Positions 8,787 to 17,491 of a DNA stretch of 64,000 nt are shown here, one piece after another. Under the pieces are notes generated by a model. That model saw only the letters and a list, made by a program, of their open reading frames with translations, had not been told where the DNA came from and ran no database searches. Position 1 is the first letter of the stretch; each line of letters opens with the position of its first letter. The stretch lies in the NCBI RefSeq assembly GCF_900016645.1, contig NZ_CDGJ01000104.1; one strand, written 5' to 3'. Made by a program: the position numbers and the translations under genes. Source of the stretch: Acididesulfobacillus acetoxydans (GTDB lineage: Bacteria; Bacillota; Desulfitobacteriia; Desulfitobacteriales; Desulfitobacteriaceae).

Positions 8787-9743
8787 CTAATCAGGTATAA
8801 TCCTTGTTCCGTCCTGACCGTTTAAAGCCGCCTGAACATGCTCAAAGTCGGTGATAATCACCGGATTGCCGCTGTGTTCGACGAAATGCACAGCCGCCTC
8901 GATTTTAGGTCCCATGCTTCCGGAAGGAAATTGTCCTTGGGCCAAATATTCCGTGGCCTCGGAAGCGCGCAGAACATCAAGATCCTTTTGACCCGGTTTC
9001 CTGTAATCCAGACAGACCTTACGCACTCCTGTCAAAATCGCGAAAACATCTGCCTTAATATCCTGAGCCAATCTTTCAGCCGCCAGATCCTTGTCGATCA
9101 CGGCCTCGATCCCGATATATCTTCCCTCCTTATCACTCACCGGTATGCCGCCACCCCCGACAGCTACCACGATGACACCGTTTTCCACCAGTCCTTGAAT
9201 CACGCTTCGCTCCAGAATTGCTACCGGACGCGGCGAGGGCACCACCCGCCGCCATCCCCGACCGCTGTCCTCCCGCATATGGTAAGCATACAGCCGGATC
9301 AGTTCTTCCGCTTGTTCCCGCGTAAAGAACGGGCCTACAGGCTTCGTCGGATTCTGAAACGCCGGATCCGCCGGATCCACCACGCTCCGGGTCATGAGGG
9401 CGACCAGTTCACGAGGATTTCCGGACTTGCGCAGCATGTTTTGCAGCGTCTGCACGATAGCATAGCCAAGTGATCCCTGAGTATTCGCTCCACAGACATC
9501 CAAGGGCATCGGGGGAACGATATCCTTAGCCAGCTCGTTTTTGATAAGCAAACTTCCAACTTGGGGACCATTCCCGTGGGTAATTACCATATGATGCCCC
9601 GCCAAGGCTAAACCGGTAATTTGGCGGCAGCTTGCTTCAATATTTTCCAGTTGCTCGCTGAAGCTTCCTTTCTGTCCTTCTTTTGTAATAGCATTCCCGC
9701 CAAATGCCAAGACCAACGTTTGCTGTGCCTTACTTTTCATCAT
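8787..9743 (-). CDS. arcC: Carbamate kinase (catabolic)
   Basis: Catalyses carbamoyl phosphate + ADP to ATP + carbamate. Starting at ATG 9743 it is 318 residues, the usual length. Motifs: LVLAFGGNAI at the N-terminus, THGNGPQVG, and VAVGGGGIPV for the amino-acid-kinase fold. The longer frame from TTG 9782 is unlikely because it would overlap the cyclase gene by about 50 bases; the ATG overlaps it by 14. In E. coli the equivalent kinase next to fdrA-ylbE-ylbF (ybcF, now allK) completes allantoin/oxamate fermentation. This gene follows the AllFGH genes here and gives the operon its substrate-level phosphorylation step. Confidence 0.93.
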   Translation of the reverse strand: MMKSKAQQTLVLAFGGNAITKEGQKGSFSEQLENIEASCRQITGLALAGHHMVITHGNGPQVGSLLIKNELAKDIVPPMPLDVCGANTQGSLGYAIVQTLQNMLRKSGNPRELVALMTRSVVDPADPAFQNPTKPVGPFFTREQAEELIRLYAYHMREDSGRGWRRVVPSPRPVAILERSVIQGLVENGVIVVAVGGGGIPVSDKEGRYIGIEAVIDKDLAAERLAQDIKADVFAILTGVRKVCLDYRKPGQKDLDVLRASEATEYLAQGQFPSGSMGPKIEAAVHFVEHSGNPVIITDFEHVQAALNGQDGTRIIPD

Positions 9744-10515
9744 AAGCGACGATCCGACAGATCGAAGACTCTCCGCCTTCAAAACGCCACGGGTAACAAC
9801 CCGCGATCAGGCGTTTATTCAACACTTTATCGATTTCTCCCCCTAAATTCTCGGCATGAATGATGTTGTACGGGAAAAGATCAACGTGCATCAGCTGATA
9901 ATCCTGTGGCGGAAAAATGTCATCAAGGGATTTGCCATATTTCTCCTGAAAGTAAGCCTCACACTCCCTGGCTTCACGCGGTGCCCATTCTCTAATTTTC
10001 GTATTCATCGGATGGTCCGCAGAACCGCAATCCACCCCGACCCACTTGAATTCCATTTGTCGGCACCAGGCCGAAAATTCCTTCGTCGGCCCCGGATGCT
10101 TCACCATATAACGCACTTCGTCCGCCTCAGGCTGGTCCCAGCCATATTTATGATAGCCTGTGTTGATGAGCAAGATATCCCTCTTTTTGACTTCGACCCT
10201 CTTCATAATATCCTGGGATGTGTAAATTCCGTAATCCTCAGCGATGTCACTCAGGTCGACCACGACAGCTTCTCCAATCAAATCCTCCAGGGGAATCGCC
10301 GCAATATCCCGACCGTGCGTACAAAAATGGAGCGAGCCGTCCAAATGAGTGCCCACATGGTTGGATGTGGTAATCACCTGCCCATTGGCACCGTTGGAGC
10401 TAAGACGTTTGAAAAATTTGATTTGCAGAGGCTCGTACGTCGGCCAAGGCGGGGTCAGGTGGCTCAGTTTCTGCGTCAGGTCATACATTTGTACTTGATC
10501 CCAGTGTTTAAGCAT
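9730..10515 (-). CDS. Cyclase-family metal-dependent hydrolase
   Basis: Member of the cyclase/kynurenine formamidase-like family, 261 residues. It carries the zinc or manganese motif HVGTHLDGSLHF near residue 55. Family members hydrolyse amides or lactam rings (formylkynurenine, isatin). ATG 10515 is chosen because AAGGAG is eight bases upstream; the GTG at 10524 overlaps it. Placement between AllG and carbamate kinase suggests it opens a ring or cleaves an amide in the same pathway, for example producing or consuming the ureido compound used by the carbamoyltransferase. That role is inferred from context only. Confidence 0.85.
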   Translation of the reverse strand: MLKHWDQVQMYDLTQKLSHLTPPWPTYEPLQIKFFKRLSSNGANGQVITTSNHVGTHLDGSLHFCTHGRDIAAIPLEDLIGEAVVVDLSDIAEDYGIYTSQDIMKRVEVKKRDILLINTGYHKYGWDQPEADEVRYMVKHPGPTKEFSAWCRQMEFKWVGVDCGSADHPMNTKIREWAPREARECEAYFQEKYGKSLDDIFPPQDYQLMHVDLFPYNIIHAENLGGEIDKVLNKRLIAGCYPWRFEGGESSICRIVAYDEK

Positions 10516-10582
10516 GATAACCACTCCTTAATTTTATAATAGTGTTTAGCTTACACGGCTTGCTTTGTTCATGCAGACGTTT

Positions 10583-11992
10583 TCAAATAGTTTCCGCTAA
10601 AGCAGATAAGGCTTTTTCAAAACAGGCCATGGGAGGCCTCACCAGACCCGCTCCGACCTGGCCGACCCCGGCCTCACGGTGGGCAATACCGGTATTGATG
10701 ACCGGCAGCACTCCCAACTCGACCACTTGGCGCACGTCAATCCCCGTCGCCGTGCCCCGGAAGTTCAAGGCTGGAATCGTGAAGACGGCATTTTCGCCGT
10801 AAGTTATCTGATACATCAAATGACTGAACTCCAAGGCCATGGACGCCGTCCCGCCCACAAACTGCACAATAGCCGGGGCCGCGGCCATAGCAAACCCTCC
10901 CAAGCCGCATGTTTCCGTAATCGCGCTGTCGCCTAGATCTGGGTTGGCATCTTGTGCCGTAAACCCGGGAAAGAGAAGTCCTTCCACATAGTTGGCCGGA
11001 GCGGTAAACCAGCGACTCCCCGTTCCGGCAACCCGTAGGCCAAAATCCGTCCCATTTCGGGTCATCGCCGTGACTAGGGTGCTATATTCGACCCCGGCCG
11101 CCGCATCGAGCATCGCCTTGCAGGCCGGCATGGAGAGATTTAAGAAAAAGTGGTCATTGCTGTCGATAAACTCCAGACACCGCCGTACCGTTTGGGGCTC
11201 AAGGTCCGCTTTCAGCAGCAAAGGCGCGATGATCCTGAAAAACAAAGACGTCCCAGATTTATTTCGGTTGTGCCCCTCATCTCCCATGTGCAGCATTTGC
11301 GCCATCAGGCCCTTGAGATCAATGCCTTCGGAGAGTTCGAGAGCTTTTTTCAAGGCCGGAGCCAGCTCTTCCGCCATCCATTTCAACCGCTCCAGGACAT
11401 CAGCGCCAAACGCTCCAAAACGCAAAACCTTGCCCAAGCCTTCGTTAAGAGTACAGTACGCATAATTGCCATGGGTGCGGTTATGGATGATAAAGACAGG
11501 CATAGACGGAGATACGATGCCGGCCATCGGACCGACGGCGTTGTGTTCATGGGCGGGGCTGAAGGCAATCCCCCCGGAGGAGGCCATTTTCTCCGCATCT
11601 TCCGCCGACTGGGCCCAGCCCTCATAGAGAATAGCCCCGATGACCGCACCCCGCACCGGTCCGCTCATATGTTCCCAAGAGATGGGCGGCCCGGCATGCA
11701 ACAACATATGTTCCCCCAGCCCTGGGATAAGATCACGGGCCGTTCCGATTCCCTCTAAATAGGGATGGGCTTCACTCAAGCGCCGGAAAGCTTCCCGGTT
11801 CCCTGCCTCAACTTTGTCCCGCACGGTTTCCAATTTTTCCAAGGCGGCGACCATTTCCGGATCTCCTCCGGCCGGGGGCTTCCAGTCAACTTGAAGCACC
11901 GGCAGTCCCTGGCGTAAAAGATCGTCATAAAAGGACGGAATCCCAAGGTTGATCACCGCCAGCTCTGTCGCAAACAAATCCCGGATGCTCAT
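10583..11992 (-). CDS. allG: DUF1116 protein, AllG/YlbE-type carbamoyltransferase subunit
   Basis: 469-residue DUF1116 protein. It matches E. coli YlbE, now AllG, one of three subunits (AllF, AllG, AllH) required for oxamate carbamoyltransferase. The visible pattern includes HAGPPISWEHMSGPVRGA, SPAHEHNAVGPMAG and FRGTATGIDVRQVVELG. The start ATG overlaps the stop of the fdrA-type gene by four bases (ATGA), a sign of coupled translation. All three subunits are encoded together here, followed by carbamate kinase, so the phosphorolysis of a carbamoylated product to carbamoyl phosphate is strongly suggested. Confidence 0.9.
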   Translation of the reverse strand: MSIRDLFATELAVINLGIPSFYDDLLRQGLPVLQVDWKPPAGGDPEMVAALEKLETVRDKVEAGNREAFRRLSEAHPYLEGIGTARDLIPGLGEHMLLHAGPPISWEHMSGPVRGAVIGAILYEGWAQSAEDAEKMASSGGIAFSPAHEHNAVGPMAGIVSPSMPVFIIHNRTHGNYAYCTLNEGLGKVLRFGAFGADVLERLKWMAEELAPALKKALELSEGIDLKGLMAQMLHMGDEGHNRNKSGTSLFFRIIAPLLLKADLEPQTVRRCLEFIDSNDHFFLNLSMPACKAMLDAAAGVEYSTLVTAMTRNGTDFGLRVAGTGSRWFTAPANYVEGLLFPGFTAQDANPDLGDSAITETCGLGGFAMAAAPAIVQFVGGTASMALEFSHLMYQITYGENAVFTIPALNFRGTATGIDVRQVVELGVLPVINTGIAHREAGVGQVGAGLVRPPMACFEKALSALAETI

Positions 11993-13539
11993 CGTTGTCC
12001 ACCTCCCTGTGCTGCCTCCAAGATTCCCGCTGTAAACTCTGCCGCTTCGACGTTTGAGGCAAAGACTCTGACACCCGCTTCTTGCAGAGCCTTAACCTGT
12101 TTGTTGTAATCTTGAGGATCCCCGGCCGTTCCGCAGACATAGGCGACAAACACGACACTGCCTCCGCTGCCTCCCGCCGCTTTCCCCCGGGCCTCAACCA
12201 GCACAGGCACCAACTCGCCGGCCGGATCCGGGTGAGCGCCGTATCCCAAAACGACATCTAGCAAGATAACCGCAACTTCCGGATCCTTGGCCTCTTCTAT
12301 TATCCTTTGTTTACGCAACGTTAAATCGATCATCGGATGGGGCCGGCCGACGGTAAAAAAATCATCACCCAGATCCAGCACCGTGTTTTGGAAGGATTTA
12401 TTCGGATCGGGCAACTGACCCGCCGGATCGAGTGGGCCATAAGAATATATAAGCCCCAATTTCTCGCTCAGTATTGCCATCGCCTCATCGCAAAGCGTCC
12501 CTCCGGAAAAAAGACCGCGCACATATTTTTGCTCAGGACGCAAAGCTGAAGCAAATCCATAAATTTCCGCCTGGTCGGCGGACTTTTGGGGAATCGCTGC
12601 TCCCCCGGCCAACTGCACCGCCTTTTGAGCCGTTTCCAGCAAATTACGGGCAACCGTCACCTCTGCATTCCCCCGGATCCCTCCCTTCGACTCGATCACG
12701 CAGAGCACCGAGGGTTTTCCGCTCTCTGACAAAGCCCTAAGGACTTTAGCCGCGACAGCCGGGGCCGCGGGTTTGGAGACGACCACGATAACCTTGGTCT
12801 CCGGATCCTGTCGCAGCGCCTCAATCCCATCCAGCATCATGATCCCACCCACAGCCTCGTGCAGATCACGCCCACCCGTGCCAATCGCTTGGGACACTCC
12901 TTGACCCATCCGGTCAATCTGAACGCTGACCTCTTGCGCCCCGGTTCCCGAAGCGGCCACGATGCCAATTACACCCCTGCGCACCACATTGGCAAACGCC
13001 AGCGGCACCCCGTTCAGGATTGCGGTGCCGCAGTCAGGTCCCATGAGCAAAAGCTCCCGGCTGTGCGCCAGTTTCTTTAGTTCAACCTCGTCTGCCAGGG
13101 AGACATTGTCGCTGAACAACATCACATGAAGATTTTGTTCCAAAGCCTTGCGGGCCTCCCTGGGCGCGTAAACCCCCGGGACAGAGATCAAAGCCAAATT
13201 GCCCTTTTGCTTGGCTAAAGCCTGAACCAATGACTTGGGCCGCTCCTCGGCCTGACCGGAACTGGAAGTTCCCTGCACCCGCATCAGAGCCTCCATCTGA
13301 TCCAACGCGTTCTGGACGGCATCGTCATCCCTCCCGCGCAGAGCAATGATCAAATCATTGGCTCCGGCGCTGATTTCTTCCTGAAAATCCAGAGTTTGCA
13401 GCACATCCAGGTTCAAGGGGCTACCCATCCCCACTAACGCCGCTTCAATTCCAGGCAGCTGCTGAACCCTCTGGGAGACCAGCATCAGGGTTACTGAATC
13501 CGCATAACGATTGGCCTGAACGATGATTTTCTCTTTCAT
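11989..13539 (-). CDS. allF: FdrA/AllF acyl-CoA synthetase-like carbamoyltransferase subunit
   Basis: 516-residue FdrA-family protein, related to succinyl-CoA synthetase alpha chains. It shows VGIVAASGTGAQEVSVQIDR (nucleotide-binding loop), LLMGPDCGTAILNGVPLAFA and GLFSGGTLCDEA, which are hallmarks of FdrA. In E. coli FdrA (AllF) is part of the oxamate carbamoyltransferase of anaerobic allantoin use. It lies between AllH and AllG with a 21-base gap and a 4-base overlap. The active-site His/Cys assignment cannot be made by eye. Confidence 0.92.
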   Translation of the reverse strand: MKEKIIVQANRYADSVTLMLVSQRVQQLPGIEAALVGMGSPLNLDVLQTLDFQEEISAGANDLIIALRGRDDDAVQNALDQMEALMRVQGTSSSGQAEERPKSLVQALAKQKGNLALISVPGVYAPREARKALEQNLHVMLFSDNVSLADEVELKKLAHSRELLLMGPDCGTAILNGVPLAFANVVRRGVIGIVAASGTGAQEVSVQIDRMGQGVSQAIGTGGRDLHEAVGGIMMLDGIEALRQDPETKVIVVVSKPAAPAVAAKVLRALSESGKPSVLCVIESKGGIRGNAEVTVARNLLETAQKAVQLAGGAAIPQKSADQAEIYGFASALRPEQKYVRGLFSGGTLCDEAMAILSEKLGLIYSYGPLDPAGQLPDPNKSFQNTVLDLGDDFFTVGRPHPMIDLTLRKQRIIEEAKDPEVAVILLDVVLGYGAHPDPAGELVPVLVEARGKAAGGSGGSVVFVAYVCGTAGDPQDYNKQVKALQEAGVRVFASNVEAAEFTAGILEAAQGGGQR

Positions 13540-13560
13540 ATCCTGCGCCTACCCCCTTTA

Positions 13561-14550
13561 TTAAAATTTTGAGAATCTCGTCTGATAGACCTCGCAGCCT
13601 AATAGCACGCCCGCTAGCAAGTAACGCCCGGATGATGCTCCAATACGGCTCAGCTTTGCTGCCGCGGCGACAACATCTCCGGCATTGCCGTAAATTCCGT
13701 CCACGACCCCCGTGACATACAGAGCCCCTTCTCCCCGCACGGCGTAGACCAGCATCGTCTGGCTGATCGCATTCGTCAAGGGCAGTAAAGCCTGCGCGAT
13801 CCCGACTATGTCGGCGAAGAATCCCTCCCGGCGCCCAGCGCTGATAACGCCGGGTAACAACCCTTCTTGGCACCCAGTAACTGCGGGTACCTCCGCTTTA
13901 GAACTGTTGACAGGAGACAACCCTTCCTTGGACGCCGCCGCACGAATTCCCCGGGTGTAGGCTAACAGCACCCCTGCCGCGAAATCATCTCCGGCCGGCG
14001 TTAATCCGGGACCCGAACCGATCAACCTACTTAAAACGTTATGCAGTAGAGACGCATCTTCCCTCAACAGGGCCTTCCTCAGGCTCTGCCTCAGCGGACT
14101 GTATTCAGCCCGGAAACCCGGAAAGTGAATCTCCAGCCAAGTCTCCACCGCCTGCAGTGCCGCCGGACCGCTTCGGGGGGGAGTTAACCGGAATTGGGAT
14201 TGGAATTGACGTTGGAGTTGGGTCTGCGATTGGCCTTGGCGTTGCAGTGGAGCCTGAAGTTCCTCCTCTGCCACCCCCCGGCAATCCACCCTATACTCCC
14301 CGCTCATCAGGATTTGGGACCAGAACTGAACCTTTTCCCCCACTCGGCAAACTTTACGAAACAAACTCCCCTCTACAAGCAAAGCATTGGGAGCCAGAGC
14401 TTCTGCTCTATTGACTAGGCTCAACAAGGGCTGTGACGGATCCGCCTGGAGATTGCACACGCTCTGAAAGACACTGTGAACTGCAAACTCCTCTTCCCGG
14501 ATGCGTCGAGCAAAATCCCGACCCCAAACTTTCCCTTGTACCACAACCAT
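13561..14550 (-). CDS. allH: DUF2877 protein, AllH/YlbF-type carbamoyltransferase subunit
   Basis: DUF2877-family protein, about 329 residues from ATG 14550. The family signature LIGSGPGLTPAGDDFAAG is present, followed by a glycine-rich C-terminus. It corresponds to E. coli YlbF (AllH). GTG 14544 is an alternative start with better spacing from GAGGA. Residues near 98-122 from this start form a Gln/Arg/Ser-rich tract (LQRQGQSQTQLQRQFQSQF) that looks like a recently expanded linker and is unlike its neighbours. The gene begins 13 bases after the stop of the molybdenum hydroxylase gene, so it belongs to the same transcript. Confidence 0.87.
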   Translation of the reverse strand: MVVVQGKVWGRDFARRIREEEFAVHSVFQSVCNLQADPSQPLLSLVNRAEALAPNALLVEGSLFRKVCRVGEKVQFWSQILMSGEYRVDCRGVAEEELQAPLQRQGQSQTQLQRQFQSQFRLTPPRSGPAALQAVETWLEIHFPGFRAEYSPLRQSLRKALLREDASLLHNVLSRLIGSGPGLTPAGDDFAAGVLLAYTRGIRAAASKEGLSPVNSSKAEVPAVTGCQEGLLPGVISAGRREGFFADIVGIAQALLPLTNAISQTMLVYAVRGEGALYVTGVVDGIYGNAGDVVAAAAKLSRIGASSGRYLLAGVLLGCEVYQTRFSKF

Positions 14551-14563
14551 TCCTCTTTCCCCA

Positions 14564-16957
14564 TTACTCTTTTTGACGCGCCAAGCCCGACACAATCCGT
14601 TCCGGAGAGAGGGGAAGCTCGTAGAAATTCACCCCCAGAGCGTCATAAACCGCGTTCGCCAGCACGGAAGGCACGGAAATCATGGGATGTTCCCCCACCC
14701 CCCTGGCCCCAAAAGGCCCGTCACGTTGCGGATTCTCAATGAAAATTGGCACGACGCGATCTGGGATATCTTTGGCTGTCGGAATCTTGTTATCGGTAAA
14801 AGACGGATTCAGCAACCGCCCCTCCGGGCTGTATTTGTACCCTTCGATCAGGGCCGAGCCTAATCCCTGAATCACCCCGCCCACGACTTGTCCTACGGCC
14901 AGCTTGCGGTTGATCACCTGTCCAACATCGAAGGCGGAGGCAATTTTAAGCACATGGATCTCTCCGGTCTCCACGTCGATTTCGATCTCAGCCCCATGCG
15001 CCCCGTACGTCCAATCCAAGGCAGGCAACCCTTGGCCTGTCGCCGGGTCCAGATTCGTCAAACCCTCTGCCATATAAACTCCCCTGCCAATCAGCGGACC
15101 CCCGATTCCCGTTCCGTTTTGATAGGCATAGCCCAAAGCCAGATCCTTAAAAGCAATGGCTTTATCTTGATGCTGAATATGGCGGATCCTCTCATTTCCA
15201 TGCGTCAATTCATCCACGGGACAGCGCAGCACACAGGCCGCCACTTCTTTCATCTGGCGCAAAAGATCCTGAGCGCAGCGAATAACGGCATTCCCTCCCA
15301 TAAAGGTATATTTCGAAGCCACGGTTTGCCAGTCATAGGGATTTTTGTCCGTATCGTTTTCCCAGATGACTTTCACTTTCTCCAGCGGCATATCCAGGAC
15401 TTCCGCCGCAATCTGAGCCATAGTCGTGTAAGCCCCTTGCCCCATGTCAATGGCACCTAACAAAAGACGCACGGTCCCATCCTCATCCATCTGCATAATC
15501 GCCGATGTTGACGTGTTAGGCGGCATCGCCGGAGCTTTATGCAGCACAGCCAAGCCTTTACCTCTCACCTTGCCGGTCTTGAAAGCTTTCTCCCGCTCCG
15601 CAGCGCTTTGGTATCCGGTCCAGGCAATCTCTTTCGCCACCGCTTCCAGACATTGATCCACGCACCCCGAATGAGCGGTTATTTTTTCACCCGTGATCGT
15701 GGTTGCACCCTCCCTGAGAAGATTCTTCATTCGAAACTCATAGGGATCCATCTCCAAAGCCTGCGCCGCCAAGTCCATTTGCCGTTCAATAACCCAATGC
15801 GTTTCCAGATGGCCAAAGCCGCGATAGGCCGTCCCAAATACCTTGTTGGTATAGAGCGTCCGTGAATGCAATTCAATATTGGGAATTTCATAGGGACCTG
15901 CGCCGGCATACCCGGCGGCCCGGCCTACATTAACGGAGTAGTCCGCATAGGCACCACCGTCCCAGTCAAAATAGATTTCCTCGGCAACGATCTTACCGTC
16001 TTTAGTCACTCCGGTTTTAACTCTTCCTCTCAACCCTTCCCGGGTCGGCAATTGATTGAATTCCTCTTCCCGCGTCGCCTGAATCTTTACCGGACGGCCC
16101 TGACAAACCCGCGAGAGCACGACACCCAGCGGTTCCAAATGAATCCCGGCCTTGCCGCCAAATCCTCCACCGATATATGGCACAACTACGGTAATATCCC
16201 CCCGGGAAATGCCGAAGGCCTTAGCCAACAGATTCCGCACCGCAAAAGGAGACTGGGACGAAGACCAAATCTTGACTTTAGGCGAATAAGGATCCGCCTG
16301 AACAATCACGACATGCGTCTCCAAAGGAACATGGGCAACCTGGGGCAGGCGCCATTCGTTCTCAATGGTAAGTTCCGCTTGGGCGAATCCTTTTTGAATG
16401 TCTCCTTTAATGGTTTTGTGCCAACTAGCAATGTTAGAGTTGGGTTGGGGGAAAAATACCCCTTTGACGTAATCCAGGGTGTTGATATCCTCATGAACCA
16501 AAACCCCACCTGTCAAAGCCTCTTCCACCGACAAGACGGCAGGAAGCGGCTGGTACTCAACCTTAATCAGGGACAAGGCCTTCGCGGCCGTCCTGGTATC
16601 GACAGCGGCCACCGCGGCCACAGGTTCCCCCTGATAACGGACCTTATGCTGGGCCAAAATCGGTTTATCCACCATGTAGAGTCCCAGCAGATACGGAAGC
16701 TCCCTGCCAGTGAGCACCGCTTTTACCCCAGGCAAGGCTTTAGCTTCGGACACATCAAGGGAGAGAATTTCAGCATGAGCATAGGGAGAATGCAGCATTT
16801 TGGCATAAAGCATACCTGGAAGTTCCATGTCATGGACATACCGAGCCCGTCCCGTTACCTTCTCTAGGGCCTCTTGACGATCTGGGGAGTGGCCCACATA
16901 ACGATAGCCCGCTTCCCTCATCGCTCCTTCGCTTCTTCCTTCCATCACTAGCGTCAT
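14564..16957 (-). CDS. xdhA: Xanthine dehydrogenase-type molybdenum-binding subunit
   Basis: Large subunit of a xanthine oxidase-family hydroxylase, 797 residues. The aldehyde oxidase a/b-hammerhead domain is N-terminal (about 25-140). Then comes the molybdopterin region with GGGFGGK at 263-269, DMGQGAYTT, and the catalytic Glu at about 756 in GARGVGEHP. It hydroxylates purines or another N-heterocycle using water, passing electrons to the Fe-S and FAD subunits encoded just upstream. Its start overlaps the Fe-S subunit stop by four bases. Xanthine or hypoxanthine is the likeliest substrate; a pyrimidine such as uracil is possible given the nearby cytosine/uracil genes. Confidence 0.92.
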   Translation of the reverse strand: MTLVMEGRSEGAMREAGYRYVGHSPDRQEALEKVTGRARYVHDMELPGMLYAKMLHSPYAHAEILSLDVSEAKALPGVKAVLTGRELPYLLGLYMVDKPILAQHKVRYQGEPVAAVAAVDTRTAAKALSLIKVEYQPLPAVLSVEEALTGGVLVHEDINTLDYVKGVFFPQPNSNIASWHKTIKGDIQKGFAQAELTIENEWRLPQVAHVPLETHVVIVQADPYSPKVKIWSSSQSPFAVRNLLAKAFGISRGDITVVVPYIGGGFGGKAGIHLEPLGVVLSRVCQGRPVKIQATREEEFNQLPTREGLRGRVKTGVTKDGKIVAEEIYFDWDGGAYADYSVNVGRAAGYAGAGPYEIPNIELHSRTLYTNKVFGTAYRGFGHLETHWVIERQMDLAAQALEMDPYEFRMKNLLREGATTITGEKITAHSGCVDQCLEAVAKEIAWTGYQSAAEREKAFKTGKVRGKGLAVLHKAPAMPPNTSTSAIMQMDEDGTVRLLLGAIDMGQGAYTTMAQIAAEVLDMPLEKVKVIWENDTDKNPYDWQTVASKYTFMGGNAVIRCAQDLLRQMKEVAACVLRCPVDELTHGNERIRHIQHQDKAIAFKDLALGYAYQNGTGIGGPLIGRGVYMAEGLTNLDPATGQGLPALDWTYGAHGAEIEIDVETGEIHVLKIASAFDVGQVINRKLAVGQVVGGVIQGLGSALIEGYKYSPEGRLLNPSFTDNKIPTAKDIPDRVVPIFIENPQRDGPFGARGVGEHPMISVPSVLANAVYDALGVNFYELPLSPERIVSGLARQKE

Positions 16958-17490
16958 CGCTGACTCGCCTCCTTTTCCCGCTCAGAAGCCTTCTTAATCG
17001 CCTCAATAATCGGATAATAGCCCGTACAACGACAAAGGTTGCCCGCTATAGCTTCCTTGATCTCTTCCTCCTCCGGTTCAGGATTCCGGTCTAAAAGGGC
17101 GCGCGCCGACATCAACATTCCCGGAGTACAGAACCCGCATTGCAGGGCGTCTTCTTTAATAAACTCCTGCTGCAGGATGGAAAGTTGTCCTTCTTGACCC
17201 AGACCCTCCACCGTCAGAATCCGGCTTCCTTCCGCTTCCTGAGCCAGCACCAGACAGGAATTCACGGCCCTGCCGTTGAAAATGATCGTGCACGCTCCGC
17301 ATTCGCCTTCTCCACATCCCTCTTTTGTACCCAACAAGTTCAATTCGTGGCGTAAAAAGTGCAGCAGTGACATAGTCGGATCAATCCACTGTGACACGTT
17401 CTCCCCGTTGACCGTGCAGTTCAGAAGTACCCGAGGCAAACCGGAATCCTGATATGTCTGGGCAGCCTTATGTTCATGCTCCGCACACAT
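16954..17490 (-). CDS. xdhC: Xanthine dehydrogenase-type [2Fe-2S] subunit
   Basis: Small iron-sulfur subunit of 178 residues. The plant-type [2Fe-2S] ligands are in CGEGECGACT with a fourth Cys in NSCL. The second cluster uses QCGFCTPGM and NLCRCTGY. The gene starts at ATG 17490, one base after the stop of the FAD subunit. A longer frame exists but its first 88 residues are antisense-like overlap with the FAD gene. Subunit letters follow the common three-gene xdh naming and vary between organisms. Confidence 0.92.
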   Translation of the reverse strand: MCAEHEHKAAQTYQDSGLPRVLLNCTVNGENVSQWIDPTMSLLHFLRHELNLLGTKEGCGEGECGACTIIFNGRAVNSCLVLAQEAEGSRILTVEGLGQEGQLSILQQEFIKEDALQCGFCTPGMLMSARALLDRNPEPEEEEIKEAIAGNLCRCTGYYPIIEAIKKASEREKEASQR

Positions 17491-17491
17491 C

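Noticed and set aside
8838..9473. 211-codon plus-strand frame opposite carbamate kinase
   Set aside because: Antisense shadow of a conserved kinase gene; no family resemblance.
15866..16867. 333-codon plus-strand frame opposite xdhA
   Set aside because: Shadow of the strongly conserved molybdenum subunit on the other strand; no domain of its own.
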